From the NCBI GenBank assembly GCA_031431125.1, contig JANPCX010000078.1:23208-87207 (forward strand): 64,000 bases of DNA, written 5' to 3'. This DNA is from JANPCX01 sp031431125. GTDB lineage: Bacteria; Pseudomonadota; Gammaproteobacteria; Burkholderiales; Burkholderiaceae_C. Of this stretch, positions 6,225 to 14,817 are shown piece by piece. The translations under genes were made by a program, and so were the position numbers. Position 1 is the first letter of the stretch. Each line of letters starts with the position of its first letter. The notes below the pieces were generated by a model. The model did not search any database. It had not been told where the DNA came from and saw only the letters and a list, made by a program, of their open reading frames with translations.

Positions 6225-8282
6225 CTACAACCGCGCCCCCAACCGCGTCCCCTGGTCAATCGCCCGCTTCGCATCCAGCTCGCCCGCTTCGAGCGCACCG
6301 CCAATCACAAACACCGATTGCCCAGCGGCCAATAGCGGCGTTTGCAACTCGTTGAACGGTTCTTGCCCGGCGCACAGCACCACGTTGTCGCAAGCGATCA
6401 AACGAATGTTGCTGCGGGCTTCGCCGTCGCTCACCCAAATGCCCTCGGCGGTGATGCGCTCGTAGTTCACGCCACCCACCATCTGCACCTGCTTCATTTG
6501 CAGAGCCGCGCGGTGGATCCAGCCTGTGGTTTTGCCGAGGCCTGCGCCGAGTTTGCCGGCCTTGCGCTGCAAGAGCGTCACCTGGCGGGCCGGGGCAGTA
6601 GGTGCTGCGGGTTGAACGCCACCGCGCACCGTGCCGGGGTCGGCCACACCCCACTCGGCCAACCACTCGGGCAGGTTCATGGTGGGGGAATGGCCGGGGG
6701 CGGTGACGAGGTACTCGGCCACATCAAAACCAATGCCTCCGGCGCCGACGATGGCCACGCGGGGGCCGACCTCGCGGTGGTGCATCAGCACATCGATGTA
6801 ACTCAGCACATGGGGCAGATCGCTACCGGGAATAGGGGGTTGGCGCGGGCGCACGCCGGTGGCGATGACGATGTGGTCGAACTGTTGGGCAAGCAAGCCG
6901 GGCGCATCCACGCGGGTGTTCAAGTGCAGTGCCACGCCGGTTTGCGGCAATCGACGGCCAAAGTAGCGCAGCGTTTCATGGAACTCTTCTTTGCCCGGAA
7001 TTTGTTTGGCCATGTTGAACTGGCCACCAATTTGCGCCGCGCCATCGAATAGAAATACTTCGTGGCCACGTTCAGCCAGCGTGGTGCTGGCGGCTAAGCC
7101 CGCAGGCCCCGCGCCCACCACAGCCACCTTGAGGCGACGTTGTGCCGCAATGATGCGCAGGCTGGTTTCATGGCCCGCGCGCGGGTTGACCAAACAACTG
7201 GCGATTTTGTTTTTGAAGGCATGGTCCAAACAAGCCTGGTTGCAGGCAATGCAGGTGTTGATGTCGTCACGCCGCCCTTGCGCCGCTTTGTTCACAAACT
7301 GCGGGTCGGCGAGCAGAGGGCGGGCCAGGCTGACCATGTCGGCGCAGCCGTCGGCCAGCACTTGTTCGGCCACCTCGGGCATGTTGATGCGGTTGCTGGT
7401 GATGAGCGGAATGTTCACGCCTGCAGCCCGCAACTCGCGCCGCATTTTTTGCGTCACCCAGGCAAAAGCGGCCCGCGGCACCGAGGTGGCAATGGTGGGC
7501 ACGCGGGCCTCATGCCAGCCGATGCCGGTGTTGAGCAAGGTGGCGCCGGCGGCGGTCACGGCCTTGGCCAGTTGCACCACCTCGGGCCAGCTGCTGCCTT
7601 GCGGAATGAGGTCGATCATGGACAGGCGGTAAATGAGGATGAAGTCCGGCCCCACTGCCTCGCGGGTGCGGCGCACGATCTCCACCGCCAGCCGCATGCG
7701 GTTTTCATAAGGGCCGCCCCAAGCATCGGTGCGCTGGTTGGTGTGTGCGACCAGAAATTGGTTAATGAGGTAACCCTCGCTGCCCATCACTTCCACGCCG
7801 TCGTAGCCGGCTTCACGTGCCAGCACCGCGCAGCGCACAAAGGCGCGAATTTGCCGCTCCACGCCGCGGCTTGAAAGCGCCCACGGGCTGAAGGGCGAAA
7901 TGGGTGACTTGATGCGCGAAGGTGCAACACAAAACGGGTGGTAGCCATAACGCCCGGTGTGCAAAATTTGCAGCGCAATCTTGCCGCCCTCGGCATGCAC
8001 GGCGCGTGTCACCTGCTGGTGTTGTTTCGCAGCGCGGTGGCTGCTGAGCGTGCCCGCCAGCGGTTTGGCCCAGCCGGCAATATTGGGCGCAAACCCGCCC
8101 GTCACCATCAGGCCCACCCCCCCGCGTGCGCGTTCGGCGAAGTATTCGGCCAAGGCGGGCAGGTGGGCGGCTTTGTCTTCCAGGCCGGTGTGCATGCTAC
8201 CCATGAGCACGCGGTTATTGAGCGTGGTGAAGCCCAGGTCGAGCGGTTGCAGCAGGTGGGGGTAGGCGGTGGGCGTGTTCAT
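6225..8282 (-). CDS. fadH: NADPH-dependent 2,4-dienoyl-CoA reductase
   Basis: A 685-residue protein. Residues 1-370 form an FMN-binding old-yellow-enzyme barrel (LQILHTGRYGYHP, GYDGVEVMGSEGYLINQF). Next is a 4Fe-4S cluster motif CIACNQACLDH...C around residue 345. A two-dinucleotide-fold FAD/NADPH module follows (VAVVGAGPAGLAAS, later VAIVGAGGIGFDVAEYL). This is the full FadH layout, which removes double bonds at even positions during beta-oxidation of unsaturated fatty acids. The ATG at 8280-8282 is used; an in-frame TTG lies just upstream. The gene is monocistronic, convergent with the parDE pair. Confidence 0.95.
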   Translation of the reverse strand: MNTPTAYPHLLQPLDLGFTTLNNRVLMGSMHTGLEDKAAHLPALAEYFAERARGGVGLMVTGGFAPNIAGWAKPLAGTLSSHRAAKQHQQVTRAVHAEGGKIALQILHTGRYGYHPFCVAPSRIKSPISPFSPWALSSRGVERQIRAFVRCAVLAREAGYDGVEVMGSEGYLINQFLVAHTNQRTDAWGGPYENRMRLAVEIVRRTREAVGPDFILIYRLSMIDLIPQGSSWPEVVQLAKAVTAAGATLLNTGIGWHEARVPTIATSVPRAAFAWVTQKMRRELRAAGVNIPLITSNRINMPEVAEQVLADGCADMVSLARPLLADPQFVNKAAQGRRDDINTCIACNQACLDHAFKNKIASCLVNPRAGHETSLRIIAAQRRLKVAVVGAGPAGLAASTTLAERGHEVFLFDGAAQIGGQFNMAKQIPGKEEFHETLRYFGRRLPQTGVALHLNTRVDAPGLLAQQFDHIVIATGVRPRQPPIPGSDLPHVLSYIDVLMHHREVGPRVAIVGAGGIGFDVAEYLVTAPGHSPTMNLPEWLAEWGVADPGTVRGGVQPAAPTAPARQVTLLQRKAGKLGAGLGKTTGWIHRAALQMKQVQMVGGVNYERITAEGIWVSDGEARSNIRLIACDNVVLCAGQEPFNELQTPLLAAGQSVFVIGGALEAGELDAKRAIDQGTRLGARL

Positions 8283-8430
8283 CAAACCATCCTAGTGCCG
8301 CATGCGTCTGCAGGCTAGAGGCAAGTCCCGCAGTGACTTCGACACGCGGCTGTGTTGAGCAGCACCGCGGGGCGTTAGCATCTGCCTGAACAAACACGGC
8401 AGCCACGGCAGCCCACTTCAGGAGATGGCG

Positions 8431-9762
8431 ATGGGCGGTTGGTTGTCTAAATTATTGGGCTCAAAAACCGAAGTCGCAGGCGAACCCCGTCCAGCGACCG
8501 CACCCCCTGCCGCACCCGCCGCAGCGGCCATGGCAACGGAGGTTGCCGCTGTGCATCGTTATGGCGTGCGCAGGCCTTTGATCGGTCGCGGTGGTGAGAT
8601 GGCAGGGTTCGAGTTTCGTTTGGCCCGCAACCTGGAGCAGCGATTGCAAAGCCGACCCGACGTGGCGGTGCAGGCGGCATATGTGGTGACGCTGCTGTCT
8701 GCCATGCAGTCCACCCTGCAAGCCGGCCGTTTGGCCATGGCCACGGTGTCAGCCGAGGTGCTGATGCGGCCCCAGGTATTTGAGCAAGTGCCTGCTGGTA
8801 TGCACCTCTTGGTACACCCCTGGGAGTGCAACGACCCCGAGGCGCCCGCCCGTATCGCCGCACTGCGTGCTCGGGGCGTGCTGATCGGTCGCGTGGCGTC
8901 TGCAGAGGCTCATTCCTGGCCCGTGGATTTTGTTCAGTTCACTTTGCACGGTGACGATGTGGTGGGCTTTTGGGCCCAGTTGACAGATTGGCGCAGCCGC
9001 CAACCCGCCCTGGCCATGGTGGCCATGGAGCTCGACAACATGGACGACATTGAACGTGCGCTGCAGCTCGGTGTCGCTCTGGCCGCTGGCCGCATCGACC
9101 GCAGTTTGATGCCCACGGAACGCGAACAACGGCCGCTGCAAACTGGAACGCTGCACCTGTGCCGGTTGCTCAACGAGGTGATGCAAGACCGCGACACAGC
9201 AGCGGTCGCCCAAGACATCCGCGGCGACGTGGCCTTGTCTTACAAGCTGCTGCGTTTTGTGAACAGCCCGGCGGTGGGGTTGTCGCGTGCGGTGGAGTCT
9301 GTGGATCAGGCGGTGATGGTGCTCGGGCGCAATGAGCTTTACCGCTGGTTGTCTGTGCTCTTGCTCTCCGCCAGCGAAGGGCGTGGCAGCTCCAAAGCGC
9401 TGCAAGAAATTGCGCTGGCACGGGCGCGGCTGCTCGAAGGTTTGGCACAGCAACGTGGCGATGCCGTCAACCACCCGCCGGCCGCCCTTTTCACCGTGGG
9501 CTTGTTGTCGTTGATGGATGTGTTGCTGCAACAACCTTTGAACCAGGTGATGCAACCCCTGCGCCTGACCGAGGCCGCACGGCAAGCGCTGCTCGACAAA
9601 ACCGGCCCTTGGGCACCCTATTTGCAATTGGCCGCCGACCTGGAACGCCACGACATGGCCTCAGCCACGGTCAACGCCCTGGAGTTTGGCGGCGTGGCCC
9701 AGGTGCTGGAGGTGTCGGAAGCGGCGTGGGCGTGGGCCGCGGGGGTGAGGGGGAGTAGCTAA
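8431..9762 (+). CDS. HDOD-domain signalling protein with degenerate EAL-like N-terminus
   Basis: A 443-residue protein. The ATG at 8431 is preferred over 8425 because AGGAG (8420-8424) touches the latter but is six bases from the former. After an Ala/Pro-rich linker, residues ~40-210 resemble an EAL-type domain (HRYGVRRPLIGRGGEMAGFE) without the ExLxR catalytic motifs. The HDOD domain follows (LCRLLNEV, DIRGDVALSYKLLRFVNSP, ALMVLG-like AVMVLGRNEL). This YuxH-type architecture is associated with c-di-GMP or stress signalling without catalysis. It is divergent from fadH and appears single. Confidence 0.85.
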   Translation: MGGWLSKLLGSKTEVAGEPRPATAPPAAPAAAAMATEVAAVHRYGVRRPLIGRGGEMAGFEFRLARNLEQRLQSRPDVAVQAAYVVTLLSAMQSTLQAGRLAMATVSAEVLMRPQVFEQVPAGMHLLVHPWECNDPEAPARIAALRARGVLIGRVASAEAHSWPVDFVQFTLHGDDVVGFWAQLTDWRSRQPALAMVAMELDNMDDIERALQLGVALAAGRIDRSLMPTEREQRPLQTGTLHLCRLLNEVMQDRDTAAVAQDIRGDVALSYKLLRFVNSPAVGLSRAVESVDQAVMVLGRNELYRWLSVLLLSASEGRGSSKALQEIALARARLLEGLAQQRGDAVNHPPAALFTVGLLSLMDVLLQQPLNQVMQPLRLTEAARQALLDKTGPWAPYLQLAADLERHDMASATVNALEFGGVAQVLEVSEAAWAWAAGVRGSS

Positions 9763-9799
9763 GAGCGGTTGCGCTGCGCGGGGTACCGTTCAGTGCGAC

Positions 9800-10444
9800 T
9801 CAAGAACAACTCCCCCACCCCGCCCCCCAAGGCTCGCCCTTGAGGTTGCGCAAGGTGCTCAGCGCCGCCGCATCGTTCGTTTCGGTGCGCAAATAAATTT
9901 GACTGGCGGCAGGGGCCAACTGCGCCACACGCGCGGTTTTGATGCCTCGGGTGGACAACTCGGCGAGCGCGGTGTTCGCCGCCGACTGAGACCCATACTG
10001 CCCCAGGGAAAGCGCCAGCTTGAAGTTGACCGGGGCGGTCAACTCCTCAAACGTGGCGCGGGTGCGTTTGAGTTCTTCGACTTTTTTGTCCAAGGTCTCG
10101 CGGTTCGGGTAGGGGCCCATCACCAGGGCCCACACCGCTGGCTGCTCCACACTTCGGCGCGACCAGGTCAGGCCGGCTTGGGCGGTGGTGGCGGCCTGCT
10201 CGACCGCCGCAATTTGAGCGGGACTGAAAGGCCCAGCCTCTAAACATTGCGCAGGCGCTTGTTGGACAGCAGCAGACGCTGCCGACACCACCAGCAAATC
10301 ACCTGACCGCACCTGCAAGGCCTCTCGCTCGGGTTCACGGTCTCCCACCGAACGCACACCCACCACCTGGTCCAGCACACCTTGTGTCCATGCAAAAAAC
10401 AGCACATTGGCCAACAGCAGCAACAAAACAAGGACTCGGAGCAT
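9800..10444 (-). CDS. SPOR-domain-containing protein
   Basis: A 214-residue protein with an N-terminal hydrophobic anchor (VLVLLLLLANVLFFAW), then a periplasmic part ending in a SPOR-like fold (VNFKLALSLGQYGSQSAANT, ALAELSTRGIKTARV). SPOR domains bind denuded septal peptidoglycan. It is the last gene of a three-gene unit, SET-birA-SPOR, 20 bases downstream of birA. In related genomes a coaX gene usually lies between birA and the SPOR gene; here it is absent (family recollection). Confidence 0.82.
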   Translation of the reverse strand: MLRVLVLLLLLANVLFFAWTQGVLDQVVGVRSVGDREPEREALQVRSGDLLVVSAASAAVQQAPAQCLEAGPFSPAQIAAVEQAATTAQAGLTWSRRSVEQPAVWALVMGPYPNRETLDKKVEELKRTRATFEELTAPVNFKLALSLGQYGSQSAANTALAELSTRGIKTARVAQLAPAASQIYLRTETNDAAALSTLRNLKGEPWGAGWGSCS

Positions 10445-10464
10445 GGTGAGGGTTGGCCAGGCGT

Positions 10465-11454
10465 TTAAACGTTGAGCGCGCCGAAGGTGCTGTCGGGGCC
10501 TGGTGGATCCAGCCGCACGCTCACTTCGCCGCTGTTGATGCTGTGCTGAACACCGTCGCCCGTGGTGACCCGCAGAACGCCGCCCGGACCCACTCCCTGG
10601 GCCATGGCCGTTTTGGCGGCTGCAAGCGTGGTGTGAACCTGACGGCCGCGCAAGATGTCGCGCGCCGCATAACGCGCTTCAAACGCCGCAAACCCTTCGC
10701 GCTCGAACAATTGCAGGGCCTGCACCAAGGGCAAGGCGATTTGGCCCAAAGCGGATTGCGGTGTTGCATCGGGGGCGATTTCCTGCCAACAGGCCACGCC
10801 AGTTTTGACATCGCTTGGGTACAGCGGCAGCACATTCAAACCAATGCCCAGCACCACCAGGCGTGTTCCGGGCGCGTTCACAGTTTCTATCAAGATGCCC
10901 GCCAATTTGCGCCCCGTGCTGGGTGCAGTCATGCCGCCATCCATCAACCACAAGTCATTGGGCCACTTCAGGCCAATGCGGGGCGTTTGTCCAGGCGCGC
11001 AGGGGTCCAGCGTCTCAGCCAAGGCCACGCCCACGGCCAGGGACAAGCCCGACCAGTCGCTCGGCGCCATGGGCAAAGCCAAGGAGAAGGTCAAGGAAGC
11101 CCCCGCGACGGCCTGCCAGGGACGGCCTTGGCGGCCGCGTCCACCTGTTTGATGCTCAGCCACCAGCAAGCACGGTTGCAGGTCAACCGAACGGCGGCCA
11201 AAGGCGGCGCTTTCCATGCTGCGCCTGACCTGGCTCCACTCCGATTCAGCCTTGTGGGCCTCCAGAGGGTGGCCGCCCGCACCGCGTGCCCGCTCCAACA
11301 ACGCACTGTTGGTGGATGGCAAACGCGCCACCACCTCGACACTCAGCCCGGGCAAATGGGGCAGCAACTGCGCCCACAGCGCTTGCGTGTGCCAGCCCAC
11401 GCTGGAAGAGGACTCTGCGCTTGTCTCGGGGGCGTTTGTCATCAATTCAGTCAT
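10465..11454 (-). CDS. birA: Biotin-[acetyl-CoA-carboxylase] ligase
   Basis: A 329-residue protein. The catalytic biotinyl-AMP loop GRGRQGRPW lies around residue 128, and KWPNDLW around residue 185, followed by the C-terminal SH3-like domain. It attaches biotin to BCCP of acetyl-CoA carboxylase. There is no N-terminal HTH, so it is the non-repressor (class I) form. The N-terminal ~60 residues are extended and variable. An alternative start lies four codons in (MTNAP). The SET gene ends 12 bases upstream and the SPOR gene begins 20 bases downstream. Confidence 0.93.
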   Translation of the reverse strand: MTELMTNAPETSAESSSSVGWHTQALWAQLLPHLPGLSVEVVARLPSTNSALLERARGAGGHPLEAHKAESEWSQVRRSMESAAFGRRSVDLQPCLLVAEHQTGGRGRQGRPWQAVAGASLTFSLALPMAPSDWSGLSLAVGVALAETLDPCAPGQTPRIGLKWPNDLWLMDGGMTAPSTGRKLAGILIETVNAPGTRLVVLGIGLNVLPLYPSDVKTGVACWQEIAPDATPQSALGQIALPLVQALQLFEREGFAAFEARYAARDILRGRQVHTTLAAAKTAMAQGVGPGGVLRVTTGDGVQHSINSGEVSVRLDPPGPDSTFGALNV

Positions 11455-11466
11455 GCAGCGTATTCT

Positions 11467-11985
11467 TCAGCGCTTGGGGGCGAGCATGGTGTGACGGCAG
11501 TTGCGGGTTCCGCAGCGGCATTCAAACTGCTTTTTGAGTTTGGGCGTGTAGCGCTCGTCAATCACCAAGCCATAGTCGTAAAACAACTCTTCGCCCGCCT
11601 TGATGGCGCGTTTGGCGTGAATGAACACCTGAGCGCCGTCTTGCTCGGCCTCGCAGTTGGGTGTGCAGGCGTGGTTGATCCAGCGTGCCGCGTTGCCACT
11701 AACTTTTCCGTCTATCACCCTGCCGTCATCAATGTGAAAGTAAAAGGTATGGTTAGGATCGAGTGGGTCATGGGGGTGGCGACGCAGTGCTTCAGGCCAG
11801 CTGATGATCTCCCCTTTGTATTCAATGACCAATTCACCTTTGGCCAAAGGCTTGGCGGCAAAAACTCCTTTGCCATGGATGCCACTTTTTTTAACCTGAA
11901 TGCGGCGACCAGAAGCTGTCTTGGGAGGAGTGGGGGGCGTAACAGAATCGGGGCGGACAGGCTTCATTGAATTTTTTAGGTACAT
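11467..11985 (-). CDS. SET-domain protein lysine methyltransferase
   Basis: A 172-residue protein with a compact SET domain: SGIHGKGVFAAKPLAKGELV, then the AdoMet/pseudoknot motif NHACTPNCEA, ELFYDYG, and a post-SET zinc motif CRCGTRNCRHTM at the end. Bacterial SET proteins of this size methylate lysines in unknown substrates. The start is uncertain: MKP at 11967 is an alternative, and neither site has a clear ribosome sequence. It is the first gene of the unit with birA and SPOR, divergent from topB. Confidence 0.88.
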   Translation of the reverse strand: MYLKNSMKPVRPDSVTPPTPPKTASGRRIQVKKSGIHGKGVFAAKPLAKGELVIEYKGEIISWPEALRRHPHDPLDPNHTFYFHIDDGRVIDGKVSGNAARWINHACTPNCEAEQDGAQVFIHAKRAIKAGEELFYDYGLVIDERYTPKLKKQFECRCGTRNCRHTMLAPKR

Positions 11986-11996
11986 TGAATTGGTGG

Positions 11997-12023
11997 GCGC
12001 GCGCGTGCGTGCGTATGCGCGCG
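11997..12023. other. 27-base alternating purine-pyrimidine tract (potential Z-DNA)
   Basis: From 11997 to 12023 purines and pyrimidines alternate without a break, almost all GC/GT/AC steps. It lies in the 151-base divergent intergenic region between the SET gene and topB. Such tracts flip to left-handed DNA under negative supercoiling. Its position upstream of a topoisomerase gene is suggestive but unproven. Confidence 0.55.
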
Positions 12024-12136
12024 AAGCCCGGATTGTATGGATGAGTCACGACGGACTCGGCAAGGGGTGCAAAATTTTTAACCGCCCTCATGCCTAAGAG
12101 CCGTTGTGGCTGTGTATGAAGACGTTTGAGGGAACC

Positions 12137-14770
12137 ATGAGCAAGACCTTGATCATTGCGGAAAAGCCCAGCGTGGCCCAGGACATCGTGCGTGCACTCA
12201 CGCCCACAGCGGGCAAGTTTGACAAACACGACGACCACTTCGAGAACGAACGGTATGTCGTCACGAGTGCCGTCGGCCACTTGGTGGAGATCAAAGCACC
12301 CGAAGAATTTGACGTGAAGCGCGGCAAGTGGAGTTTTGCCAACCTGCCGGTGATTCCGCCGCACTTTGATTTGGCTCCCATCGACAAAGCCAAATCGCGG
12401 CTCAATGCGGTGGTCAAACTCGTCAAACGCAAAGACGTCACTGCCCTCATCAACGCCTGCGACGCGGGCCGCGAAGGCGAGCTGATTTTTCGCTTGATCG
12501 TGCAATACGCCGGCAGCGAGAAAAAACCCATCGACAAACCGATTGAACGCCTGTGGCTGCAAAGCATGACGCCGCAGGCCATACGCGACGGGTTTGACAA
12601 GCTGCGCAGCGACGAAGAGCTGCGCGGGCTCTCAGACGCCGCACGCAGCCGTTCTGAGGCCGACTGGCTGGTGGGCATCAACGGTACCCGGGCCATGACG
12701 GCCTTCAACTCACGCGACGGCGGATTTTTCCTCACCACCGTGGGCCGGGTGCAAACGCCCACGCTGTCCATCATGGTGGAGCGGGAAGAAAAAATCCGCA
12801 AGCACGTGTCTCGCCCCTATTGGGAAATCAAAGCCGACTTCGCCGCCCAAGCCGGCGAGTACGAAGGCAAATGGTTTGACCCCAAGTGGAAGAAAAACCT
12901 CGACGACCTGGAGCAGCGTGCCGACCGCATTTGGAACGAAGCCGACGCACAGGCCATCGCCAAGGCGGTGCTGGGCCAACCCGCCCATGTCACGGAAGAA
13001 GCCAAACCCACCACGCAGAGTTCTCCGGGCCTCTATGACCTGACCACCTTGCAGCGCGAGGCCAATTCACGTTTTGGTTTTTCGGCCAAAACCACGCTGT
13101 CGCTGGCCCAGGCCTTGTACGAAAAACACAAGGTGCTGACCTACCCGCGTACCGACAGCCGCTGCCTGCCTGAGGACTATGTGAGCGTGGTCAAACAAAC
13201 CATGGAGATGATCAGTTCCGAAGACATGCCCGGCCCTTTGCGCGAGCTGGCCATCCATGCCAAGAAGGCGCTCAAAGAAGGTTACGTCAAACCCATCAAA
13301 CGTGTTTTTGACAATACCAAGGTCTCGGACCACTTCGCCATCATCCCCACCTTGCTGCCGCCCAAAAGTTTGAGCGAGATTGAGGCCAAGCTCTACGACA
13401 TGGTGGTCAAACGTTTCCTCGCGGTGTTTTTCCCGCCCGCCGAGTTCATGGTGACGACGCGCATCTCCACCGTGAAAGTCGAGGCCAAAGAACTGACTAA
13501 AGAGCACAGCTTCCAAACCAATGGCAAGGTCATGGTCAAGCCGGGTTGGCTCGCGGTGTATGGCCGTGAAGCGCAAGAAGACGATGCCAATCTGGTGGCC
13601 GTGACCGCGGGTGAAGTGGTGCAGGTGGAAAGCGCCAGCGCCAACGCCTTGAAGACCAAACCCCCGGCGCGTTACACCGAGGCCACCTTGCTCAGCGCCA
13701 TGGAAGGCGCGGGCAAGTTGATCGACGACGACGAGCTGCGCGAGGCCATGGCCGAAAAAGGCCTGGGCACACCCGCCACCCGCGCGCAAACCATTGAAGG
13801 TTTAATTTACGAAAAATACATCGTGCGCGAAGGCCGCGAGCTGATCCCGAGTGCCAAAGCATTTCAATTGATGACGCTGTTGCGCGGCCTGCAGGTGGAA
13901 GAACTCACCAAACCCGAGCTCACCGGCAACTGGGAATTCCAACTTTCGCAAATGGAAAAAGGCCAACTCAGCCGCGACACCTTCATGGCCGAGATCGCCG
14001 CCATGACGCAGCGTGTGGTGGCCAAGGCCAAAGAGTACGACCGCGACACCATTCCCGGCGACTACGCCACGCTGGAGGTGCCCTGCCCGAATTGCGGCGG
14101 TGTGGTGAAAGAAAACTACCGCCGTTTCACCTGCCAGGGCAAAACCGGCGCCAAAACTGAAAACGCTGAAGGCTGCGGTTTTTCCATCGGCAAAATTCCC
14201 GGTGGCCGGGCCTTTGAAACGGCCGAGGTGGAAGCCTTCATCCGCGACAAAAAAATCGGCCCGCTGGAAGGCTTCCGTTCCAAAGCCGGTTGGCCCTTCA
14301 CCGCCGAGATCAAACTCGTGTTCGACGATGAGATCAAAAACTGGAAACTGGAATTTGACTTCGGCGAAGACGCCAAAGCCGCCGAAGCCAGCGAAGCGGT
14401 GGACTTCACCGGACAAGAGTCCCTGGGCCACTGCCCCAAATGCCAAAGCGCGGTGTACGAGCACGGCACGAGCTACATCTGCGAAAAAAGCACCGGCCCC
14501 CACGCCACCTGCGACTTCAAGAGCGGCAAGATCATCCTGCAGCAGCCCGTGGCGAGAGAGGAAATGACCCACCTCCTGACCACAGGCAAAACCAATCTGC
14601 TGGAAAACTTCGTCTCCAACAAAACCCGCCGCAAGTTCAAGGCCTATCTGGCCTTTGACAAAAAAGAAGGCAAGGTGAGTTTCGAGTTTGAGCCCAGGGC
14701 AGCGAAGGCGCCTGCGAAGACGGCGGGGAAAACGGCGGCGAAGAAGGTGGCGGCTAAGAAGGCGGCTTGA
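12137..14770 (+). CDS. topB: DNA topoisomerase III
   Basis: An 877-residue protein; start chosen at ATG 12137 with GAGGGAA upstream. TOPRIM N-terminus: LIIAEKPSVAQDI with E9-equivalent and ACDAGREGELIFR near residue 112. The active-site tyrosine is Y336 in LTYPRTDSR. Two zinc-ribbon-like C-terminal repeats follow (CPNCGGVV...C and CPKCQSAV...C), and then a lysine/alanine-rich tail typical of betaproteobacterial TopB. It decatenates single-strand-containing DNA at forks. Monocistronic; the low-GC ATPase gene follows after 47 bases. Confidence 0.96.
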   Translation: MSKTLIIAEKPSVAQDIVRALTPTAGKFDKHDDHFENERYVVTSAVGHLVEIKAPEEFDVKRGKWSFANLPVIPPHFDLAPIDKAKSRLNAVVKLVKRKDVTALINACDAGREGELIFRLIVQYAGSEKKPIDKPIERLWLQSMTPQAIRDGFDKLRSDEELRGLSDAARSRSEADWLVGINGTRAMTAFNSRDGGFFLTTVGRVQTPTLSIMVEREEKIRKHVSRPYWEIKADFAAQAGEYEGKWFDPKWKKNLDDLEQRADRIWNEADAQAIAKAVLGQPAHVTEEAKPTTQSSPGLYDLTTLQREANSRFGFSAKTTLSLAQALYEKHKVLTYPRTDSRCLPEDYVSVVKQTMEMISSEDMPGPLRELAIHAKKALKEGYVKPIKRVFDNTKVSDHFAIIPTLLPPKSLSEIEAKLYDMVVKRFLAVFFPPAEFMVTTRISTVKVEAKELTKEHSFQTNGKVMVKPGWLAVYGREAQEDDANLVAVTAGEVVQVESASANALKTKPPARYTEATLLSAMEGAGKLIDDDELREAMAEKGLGTPATRAQTIEGLIYEKYIVREGRELIPSAKAFQLMTLLRGLQVEELTKPELTGNWEFQLSQMEKGQLSRDTFMAEIAAMTQRVVAKAKEYDRDTIPGDYATLEVPCPNCGGVVKENYRRFTCQGKTGAKTENAEGCGFSIGKIPGGRAFETAEVEAFIRDKKIGPLEGFRSKAGWPFTAEIKLVFDDEIKNWKLEFDFGEDAKAAEASEAVDFTGQESLGHCPKCQSAVYEHGTSYICEKSTGPHATCDFKSGKIILQQPVAREEMTHLLTTGKTNLLENFVSNKTRRKFKAYLAFDKKEGKVSFEFEPRAAKAPAKTAGKTAAKKVAAKKAA

Positions 14771-14817
14771 ATGATGGTGCTGATCCCAACGCTGCTGAAT
14801 GAGAGAAAGATTCAGGA

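Noticed and set aside
10453..11970. Long plus-strand open frame of 505 codons
   Set aside because: It lies antisense to birA and the SET gene, both with clear motifs; long antisense frames are expected in high-GC DNA.
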